Below are positions 57,437 to 64,000 of a stretch of DNA of 64,000 bases, piece after piece. The first letter of the stretch is position 1, and each line of letters opens with the position of its first letter. Below the pieces are notes generated by a model. That model did not search any database and was not told the origin of the DNA. It saw only the letters and a list, made by a program, of their open reading frames with translations. The stretch comes from Aegilops tauschii subsp. strangulata (Eukaryota; Streptophyta; Magnoliopsida; Poales; Poaceae). The translations under genes and the position numbers were made by a program. Location of the stretch: contig NC_053037.3 in assembly GCF_002575655.3 (NCBI RefSeq), positions 506,300,544-506,364,543 of the forward strand, given 5' to 3'.

Positions 57437-58964
57437 TTCTCCCCGCCTCGCATCTGCGGCACCAGGCAGCGCCCTTGGTCCGGCGCGGCGCGGCGAGCGA
57501 GGGCACCGAACGGAATCCGAGCCGGGGGGGAGGGGAGGGGAGAGGGGCGCGCGCGCGCTCAGAACCGCGGCCGCGGGCCGGCGCGGGCGGGGGACGGGGC
57601 CGGGCGGCGGTGGGGCGAGCTGCGGGGGAGGGTGGGGGCTGCCTTTTGAAACGGCCGGAGCTCCATCGGGGGAGGGATGGAAGGCAGGTGGAGGGGGAGG
57701 AGGAGGTGGAGGCCAGGGAAGCGCACCTGGGTTTTGTATCGCGAGATCTCTTGTCGGCTTACAGCGTTTGGCACGGCGATTCATGCCGAGTCGACCTGTC
57801 CAGCCTGTCCCGCTCCTGATGAGGTGGCCTTTTGTTCCCTTGCGACGTGGAACGGCAGAAGGCCCGGAAACCCCGCTGCCTGCCGTTGTCACCGTCAAAA
57901 CTCCAAAGGTTCGGTTTCAAACTGCGAAGTTCCAAAATCAGGGAGAAATCACGGGGTAGAATGGAAGCCAGGCCTCGATGCGGGAAATGTGGGGAAACGG
58001 CCAAATTTGCGGGTCAATGATAATGATTTGCCGTGTCCATTGCCACACTTGTACTATTTCCATGTCGACCAGGAGTATTATTAGCGAGTACTATCTTCAT
58101 GTCGACCATGCCAAACGAAAATCGCAATTTCAAAAAAAAAAAACGAAAATCGCCGAAAGTCTAAAATAAATACGGAAAAATATGTACACCAATATCAAGT
58201 CTAGAATTTGAATCCTGACGGGTTGATTTCACTACAAAGTACCTAATCATGCTTAAATGATAATGTTTTTCATTGTCCATTGCGACACTTGTACTATTTC
58301 CATGCCGACCACCCTGAAAGGAGTATTATTTTTCTCGAACAAGATTATCATCAACCACTTCTATACTCTACGGGTGGTTGGCTTCAGGATTGCCGATGAG
58401 GCATGGCGCGTCATTAGAGCTAGTATATACTTGTAGTGTAGTGCCATCATGGCCTTGTCGACATGCAGCTGGACGGTACGACGTCCACTGAGACGTGATG
58501 TGGCCGACATACACGTCAGAGTTTGGTTCGGCGGGTGCTCCCGCGTGCACGCCACGCGCGTCGGCCAATCGCAGGCCTCCGCGTGGCCCTGCCACGTAGT
58601 CCACATACCCCGGAGTCTACCGCGTATCCGTCTCTTCCTCTTCGGCTGTCGACTCCGGTCACTGGCAGGTGGTCCCCGGGCACGCCTTTCCTCGTCGGCC
58701 TAGGAGTCGGAGACCGAGCCGGTTTCCGAATCTCGAGGCGGCACCAGACAAATAGCCACCGCCCCACGGCCCAGGTCCAGGTGCGAACCGGCCCGACGCA
58801 CGAGACCCTGCGTCCTCCGTCCTGCGCCGCAATTCGCCCGGGCGACTTCGCGCGACTCCTTTCGCCTCCTCCTCCTCCTCCTCCGGATTGCGGCGCGACG
58901 GCGGCCGTGAGCGAGCGGTGCTCCTACTCCTCCTCCACGCCCTCGCGCCCAGATCCGCTCCCCA
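57437..58964. promoter_or_regulatory. Divergent intergenic promoter region
   Basis: 1.5 kb between the start codons of the SUN gene (minus) and the RRM gene (plus), so the two genes are head to head. GC-rich flanks (57440-57720 and 58480-58964) surround an AT-richer middle. The middle carries a 70-bp direct repeat at 58016-58084 and 58256-58330. A CTC/TCC triplet run at 58866-58885 lies in the probable 5' UTR of the RRM gene. No clear TATA box was seen on either side, as expected for constitutive genes. Confidence 0.5.
58016..58330. repeat. Direct repeat pair in the divergent intergenic region
   Basis: AATGATAATG..TT..C.TGTC, then CCATTGC.ACACTTGTACTA, then TTTCCATG.CGACCA and GGAGTATTATT occur at 58016-58084 and at 58256-58330, 240 bp apart. 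Confidence 0.75.
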
Positions 58965-60765
58965 ATGGCGCGGAACCCGGCCTCCAGCGTCTACGTAGGT
59001 GAGCCCCCTTCGCCTCGCGCTCCCCTCCTGCCCGCGTAACCGCCGCGTCCCGTTTGGTTAGGATTGGATTAGATGCGTGCCCTAATTTCGAGGGGTCTTG
59101 TCGATGTGCGCCCCGGTGGTCGGTTGATTAGTAGCGCTAGGGAGGGTTATGGTGCGGGGAGAAGTGTAGATTAGACCGGTGCACTTGCGATTCATCCCCT
59201 CTTGGGCTTTCCGGCTTGTTTAGTGGTTGCTACGATGTTATCCTGGTGCCACCGGTTACTATTAATATTTCTTTTATTCTGTGAGTTTGTTATTTGTTCT
59301 GGTACTTGTGGTTGTCGTTTGTTTCATGTCAGCATGCGATGGATATATAGTTCTAATTTGCCGGCCAAATGATTCCTGATGTTTCAGTTTTTGTAACTCG
59401 ATATAGACTGCTTAATGATAGAGCCATGGCACTGTCATCTGTAGGTTGAGTTGCTAGTTATGTTGGTTGATGAAAACTTCAAAGATTTGTTTCATGTTGC
59501 TGCAATGTGCTTTGGCTTTGCCTGGTAACTGCAAGCAGTACAGTATAATCATCAGTAATGGTTGTGTTTTGCACAAAGAACATTTCCAATTTTACACATG
59601 TATTTGGGGGATTGCCTGACATGCAGACAAACTGACTCTTCCATTACTTGGAATAATAATAATTGCATAGCTGGGTCTGTTTTTCTAGCGCTCTTCTATC
59701 ACTGTCTAGTTTTCTCGTTCACTTTCGTAGGTTGTTACACTCTGTTGCTGTTCTGAGACATCACTGTATGCATATCGCGTTCTCTCTGGGCAATCCTTGT
59801 GTTTGGTCCTTTTTCTATGATTTATGTAACATCCCTGTACACATCTTCATTTTGTTGTCTTACTTCAGCAGTGTTTTGTGTTGTATTAATTTTGTGACCT
59901 GTTTTTCTCAACAGGCAACTTGGATGAGAAGGTGCCTGAAAGAGTCTTGTATGAGATTCTTATTCAGGCTGGTCATGTAGTAGACCTGCACATACCATGT
60001 GACAAAGAAACTGGGCGTCCCAAAGGTTTTGCTTTTGCTGAGTATGAGACAGACGCAATTGCTCAGTATGCTGTTAGACTTTTTTCAGGACTTGTTAGGC
60101 TTAATGGTAAAACACTTAAATTTGCGGTATGTTTCTTCTTTTGTAATCTTCAATATAGATATGTTACGTCTGTACGATCATTACCTTACAAATTAACACT
60201 GGTTATAAATTGCAATTTGCCTAGTTGGTGCACAGTAATTGTTGCCCTTACTTCTTATAACCATGTACAAGGTCAAATCCCTAAATTTGTGTTCATTTTG
60301 ACAGCTTTCTGGACAAGACAAGCCCTCATCAAATGGCAATAATCCAGTAATGCCTAAACTCAACCCTATACCATTACCAAAGCAGCCTCAGTTTGTGCAT
60401 TCTAGTGATACGCTTGTGTCGCATAAACCAGCATATCCGGTGGTAAATGGTGGGATTCCACATAATGTTTTTTCACAAGGCTATCATCCTTACAATGTTC
60501 ACCCTCAAGGTGAGGCTATTTCCTAGGTCTGTTTATACATATTCCAGGATATACATGAATTAATCTCATCTTGTTCTATGGTTTTCTCTTTTCACCAGCA
60601 TTACCAACTCGACCCGTGCATGAGCACCGAGAGTTTGTCCATGGTACGTATGGTTACAACAGTCATGTATATGGTTCTGTTCTGAATGCTAGCTATGGGG
60701 GTTATGTTGTGAATGCTGTTGGTCATCGAGCTGTGAGGCAACCAATCATTTACCCATCCTACTAG
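58965..60765 (+). CDS. RRM protein resembling RBM7 (NEXT complex)
   Basis: Four exons: 58965-58998, 59915-60126, 60305-60509 and 60599-60765. All introns are GT-AG and phases agree; total 205 aa. One RNA recognition motif at about residues 8-82: RNP2 VYVGNL (9-14) and RNP1 KGFAFAEY (48-55), with KVPERVLYEILIQAGHVVDL and CDKETGRPKG between. The tail is rich in N, P, H and Y and ends RQPIIYPSY, with no second RRM. The RRM is closest in my memory to RBM7 and SF3B4; the single-RRM architecture and length fit plant RBM7, which with MTR4 and ZCCHC8 targets nuclear RNAs to the exosome. The specific name is inference; RRM protein is certain. The first exon has only 11 codons, and the start is fixed by the RNP2 strand beginning eight residues later. 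Confidence 0.88.
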
Positions 60766-60892
60766 GTTGTAGGCACCAAATTGCGGGATCTGGTATTCAG
60801 AGTAGGCAGGTTAATCGTAGCTTCTTGGTCCCTCAAATTCTCAGTAGCATCTTTGTTGTACCCTTGTACTTCAATTCCCTGCATGTAAATAG

Positions 60893-61800
60893 GGCTGGTA
60901 TATCCATTTTATCAACGGTAAGTTGGCAACGGAAAGCTCTGCCCACTACATTGTACACCTTTGTACTTGTCTAGCCTGGTACATCTTTTCTCTTTCTTGG
61001 AATTGGAAAATAAAGAAATGCAACATCGTGGGCTGTTTTGCACCCCCACTGACTCGGATTATTTGAGCTATTCCTAAAGCTCCTTTTCATGTACTCGAAT
61101 GATCATTGCTGTTACTTACACAGAAGATGTTGATGTCTCAGCTCCGGGGCCTCATATAATTATAAATTCAAGTAAACTGTCCTGTGTTTGTGCCCTGCCT
61201 ATCACAGAATTGAACCTCCATCAGGGACAACTAAGTTTCTGGAATGCAAGAGTACCCACCAATCCTATTTTGTTATTGTATTACTTGGCTGTATAGCTTT
61301 TTTGTTTGTGATTTCTGTGCTTAGGTGTCATTGCTTGGCTGGTATATCCATTTTATCGACGGTAAATTGGCAACTGAAGGCTCTGCCCAGTACTCCTACA
61401 TTGTACACTCTGTCTTTGTCTAGAAGATAACCTGGTGCATCTTTTCTCTTCTCTTCCTGGGAAATTAAAGAAATGCAACAGTGTGGGCCGTTTCGCACCT
61501 ACTCTGACTAGTGGATTAATGATCATATCCATGGATGATTTGAGTTATTATTCTTAAAACTACTTGTTGTGTACTCGAAAGATCATTGCTAGATGTCTCA
61601 GCTCCAGGGCCTCATATAATTATAAATTCAAGTAAACTGTCATGTGTTTGTGTCCCTGCCTATCACACAATTGAATCCCCATCAGGGACAACTAAGTTTA
61701 TCTAATGCAGGCTTACCCCCCAACCCTATATTGTTATTGTATTACTTATTGTCTCAATAACTTCCTTGTTTCATGATTTCTGTGCTTAGGCGTCATTGCT
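60893..61800. repeat. Tandem duplication of the RRM-gene 3' region
   Basis: Copy 1 at 60893-61336 and copy 2 at 61337-61800. Shared landmarks: GGCTGGTATATCCATTTTAT, AAGAAATGCAACA.TGTGGGC, GGCCTCATATAATTATAAAT, CATCAGGGACAACTAAGTTT and GATTTCTGTGCTTAGG. The copies differ by many substitutions and small indels. Copy 2 has AATTAAAG where copy 1 has the AATAAA signal. Confidence 0.9.
61009..61014 (+). terminator. Polyadenylation signal of the RRM gene
   Basis: AATAAA, 244 bases after the stop codon, followed by a T- and G-rich stretch. The best candidate in the 3' region. Confidence 0.5.
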
Positions 61801-62638
61801 AGCTTGATTTTTTGCTTGTTGGCCTACAAACTTTGGTGTTAGGTGAAGGATAAATTATATTGCGTGGTGTGCTGACAAGTTTGTTCTTTTCTCTACTAGT
61901 GATGTTCCACCTATCCTCTTATGTGTAATACTACTCACAGGTGACTTATTCAGACCGTCACTGTCCAGGCCACCTAAAAAAGAGCCTCTACCAAGTGATG
62001 ATACTCATCGTCCACTTGTTTCGGTTCTGCCGTAAATTGCCATTATGTTACTCTTGTGAGCACTAGAATTCAGACTCGCGACCGTTTTGACTCACCTAAC
62101 CCAAAAGGTATCGTATCACCGGACGAAAATTCTACGGCAAAAATACTTTGTCCTGATGTTCTTCTCATCCCAACATTGGACCCCTTAAAGCCCACTTCAA
62201 GGCCGAAAACCACACTTGAAGGCATGCATCATTTTGTTGCATCAAGATGGCGCTTCTCATTGCTTCTGTCCTCAAGTAAGTTATCTCTAATGCTCTACCT
62301 CTAGGGCTTCTTTCCTTGTCTGCTTGTTTATCCTTTAGCCACAACCGCCGTACAAGGCACATATCCTCTCTGCCTTTTCTTGTGCAGCTCCAACATTATA
62401 TGAAAACCGAAATCATCTCTGCATAAAGACTGCTACTGCAGCAGCTTTACTCTGCGCCGTTTGTCTCCAAAACTTTTGCATCTCGCATCTGTGATACCGG
62501 CACATGTTGGTCCAAGGTCACAACCTCCACTACCAGCCATACACGTGCATGTAGTCAATCCTTACGGAAATCTTCGGAGTTTGCATGATCTCTCGCCGAT
62601 CAAACCCGAGAGGCTTCGTCGTCTCAAGACTGGAGGCG

Positions 62639-63307
62639 ATGAAGGAGGCCACAGCCGGCGCCAGCGAAGGTGACGGCCTGGAGTCGAGCGTCTTCTTCTG
62701 CGTGGCCGTGACGTCCAGGGGCAAGAAGGACAGGCTATCGTACTATCGCTCGAGCGCCGATGGCGAGGACGCGGAGGCGTCCCGTGCGCTGGCGGCGCTC
62801 TGCCTCGACCACGCGCCGGAGCACCACCAATGGCACCATCACACCTACGACGGCAGACGCACGTTCGCGGTCCTTGCAGCCGACGACGGCCGCACGTACC
62901 TCGCGGTCGCAGAGCCCACGCCGGGCAGCGCCGAGGTCGTCCGCTTCCTGGAGCGCGTCCGTGACACGTGCAGTGCCACGCCCAGGAGGAGGCTGCGTGA
63001 CGAAGCACTGTCCGGCCTCGTGCGGCAGTTCGCGCAGACGCTGCAGGCCGGGACGAGCTCCTCCGCGGCTGCAAACTCGGTGGTGCTCCCCGGCGACGGT
63101 TCATGGAGCGAGCATGCGTCCGACAAGGACGAGGAGGCGCTGCCGGAGGACGGGGCGCCACGCAGGCGGTCAGCACGGCCCTCCTGGAGGCGCACGTGGT
63201 GGCGGCGCCACGCCATGGCCGTGATCGGCGTGGACGTGGTGCTGTGCCTGGTGCTGTTCGGCGTGTGGATGGCGGTGTGCCATGGGTTCAGCTGCGTGCA
63301 GCGATGA
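62639..63307 (+). CDS. Phytolongin (longin-domain membrane protein)
   Basis: Single exon of 222 aa. Residues about 17-112 form a longin domain: SVFFCVAVTSRGKKDRLSYY, ALAALCLDHAPEHHQWHHH, YDGRRTFAVLAADDGRTYLA and SAEVVRFLERVRDTC. A variable linker follows, then a basic stretch (RRRSARPSWRRTWWRR) and one C-terminal membrane segment at about 193-213. There is no SNARE coiled coil between longin domain and membrane anchor, which is what defines phytolongins as opposed to VAMP7-type R-SNAREs. Phytolongins are tail-anchored proteins of the secretory pathway. I chose ATG 62639; an in-frame ATG at 62585 would add 18 residues unlike the family. Very high GC, typical of grass single-exon genes. Confidence 0.85.
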   Translation: MKEATAGASEGDGLESSVFFCVAVTSRGKKDRLSYYRSSADGEDAEASRALAALCLDHAPEHHQWHHHTYDGRRTFAVLAADDGRTYLAVAEPTPGSAEVVRFLERVRDTCSATPRRRLRDEALSGLVRQFAQTLQAGTSSSAAANSVVLPGDGSWSEHASDKDEEALPEDGAPRRRSARPSWRRTWWRRHAMAVIGVDVVLCLVLFGVWMAVCHGFSCVQR

Positions 63308-63679
63308 AGCACATCATCTGAGAACTGAGCTCGTGATTACGTGCGTGCGCATACTGTCCATGAAGGCCTTCTACGTCCTCTTATTGTACTTCACCAGCTA
63401 GCTAGCGACTAGCTAGATCGATCTAGTAAAGAAACTAAGCTCCGAGATTAATTTAATTGCGTAGTTGCATGCTGAGAAACATATCGAGATATCTCATGCT
63501 TCTGTTCATCGTCTTGTGGAAGTGGTCATCGTCATGTCCAAATAACAAATGGCAGAAGGTTGTTGTGAATTGTCAGTTCATCCTTGGCACGATGCGATGT
63601 CTTTCAGCGGGTCGCAGCATCTGTCGTCGCTCTGTCTTCTTTTCGACAACCGGCCTGTCACAAGCTTGTGCTATGCTAA
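63308..63679. other. 3' flank of the phytolongin gene
   Basis: Includes the palindromic GCTAGCTAGCGACTAGCTAG region near 63398. No gene recognised; the ORF at 63457-63705 has no domain. Confidence 0.45.
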
Positions 63680-64000
63680 GGCTAGTCATAGTGGGAGTAA
63701 CTTAGACAGTAACATAGTGCATTCCAAGAAATTTTTGCTTATATGGCATGTAGTTAATGAGGAGAGAGATGTTTAGAGTAACATAATACTCCCTCCGTTC
63801 GAAAATACTTGTCATCAAAATGGACAAAAAGGGATGTATCTAGAACTAAAATACATCCCCTTTTATTTATTTTGATGACAAGTATTTCCGGATGGAGGGA
63901 GTATGTTACTGTAACATAGCGCTTCCCGAGAAAAGATGAGTCTACAAGCTAATAAATAAAGTCATCTATGATACTACTACTATGTTACTCCCTCCTTTCC
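63680..64000. mobile_element. Grass MITE, running off the window, interrupted by a Stowaway
   Basis: GGCTAGTCATAGTGGGAGTA with internal AGTTAATGAGGAGAGAGATG is a very common grass MITE. It continues after the inserted Stowaway (ATGTTACTGTAACATAGCGC) and passes the end of the window, so its right terminus is not seen. Confidence 0.7.
63789..63901. mobile_element. Complete Stowaway MITE
   Basis: 113 bp, TA on both sides (63787-63788 and 63902-63903). Terminal inverted repeats CTCCCTCCGTTCGAAAATAC and CTCCCTCCATCCGGAAATAC, extending inwards through TTGTCATCAAAAT; nearly the whole element folds back on itself. It inserted in the MITE starting at 63680. Confidence 0.92.

Larger units (their letters stand above)
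60766..62638 (+). other. 3' UTR of the RRM gene, duplicated segment and phytolongin upstream region
   Basis: An AATAAA at 61009-61014 is a plausible polyadenylation signal for the RRM gene. The segment 60893-61336 is repeated at 61337-61800 (see repeat). 61801-62638 has no recognised feature and should contain the promoter of the phytolongin gene; no unambiguous TATA box was identified. Confidence 0.55.

Noticed and set aside
57282..57959. 225-codon plus-strand open frame opposite the first exon of the SUN gene
   Set aside because: High GC makes all frames open; the minus-strand exon has a matching splice site, start and membrane segment, the plus-strand frame has none.
62562..63176. 204-codon minus-strand open frame opposite the phytolongin gene, and the 154-codon plus-strand frame at 62760-63224
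   Set aside because: Arg/Pro/Ala-rich shadow frames of a GC-rich gene; the longin domain and membrane anchor are in the 62639 frame only.

Overview
The window is plant nuclear DNA from a Triticeae grass (wheat, Aegilops, barley or a close relative). Three things point there: copia LTRs of the BARE1/WIS/Angela type, several gypsy-type LTR elements primed by tRNA-Asp, and grass Stowaway-type MITEs. The species cannot be fixed from the sequence. No tRNA, rRNA or CRISPR locus was seen. Family names for the gypsy-type elements (Sabrina/WHAM/Wilma-like, LARD/Sukkula-like) come from memory of typical sequences and are tentative; the structures, boundaries and target-site duplications (TSDs) were read directly.

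Layout. 1-48842 is a nested stack of LTR retrotransposons. On the left are the end of a very long LTR (L, 1-2682), a truncated LTR (F, 2683-3659) and an LTR (W) split by a complete non-autonomous element (C, 3877-10051, minus, TSD GCCAC). From 11306 to 48842 runs one old plus-strand element, G1, in three pieces. G1 was hit by copia A (11478-28027, plus, TSD GCACC), which was itself hit by copia B (20105-27929, minus, TSD GGTAC). G1 was also hit by gypsy-type D (28730-44299, minus, TSD AAGCG), which was hit by E (29079-36412, minus, TSD GGGCC). Almost every coding region in the stack is broken. D keeps gag and a retropepsin-like domain but no reverse transcriptase. E and G1 instead carry a repetitive acidic ORF of unknown function that seems related to the gag-protease linker of D.

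48843-54843 is a zone of old debris: a transposon-associated gene fragment, MITEs, a short minisatellite, a decayed Ty3/gypsy reverse transcriptase and a decayed LINE zinc-binding/RNase H region split by a Stowaway element.

54844-63307 is a gene island. It holds a four-exon mid-SUN membrane protein (minus, 670 aa), a divergent four-exon RRM protein resembling RBM7 of the nuclear exosome-targeting complex (plus, 205 aa) and a single-exon phytolongin (plus, 222 aa). Splice sites, reading phases and domains all fit. The window ends in a MITE that carries another MITE. The three genes share no obvious pathway (nuclear envelope/ER membrane, nuclear RNA surveillance, membrane trafficking) and look like ordinary housekeeping genes beside a retrotransposon block.

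The most interesting material is in the gypsy-type elements. An AAGCTTGGGGATGC motif recurs as polypurine tract, as coding sequence and as one arm of a hairpin found in every C/D/E/G1 copy. The acidic SGFG..TILE ORF appears to have grown by repeat amplification from a gag-protease linker.
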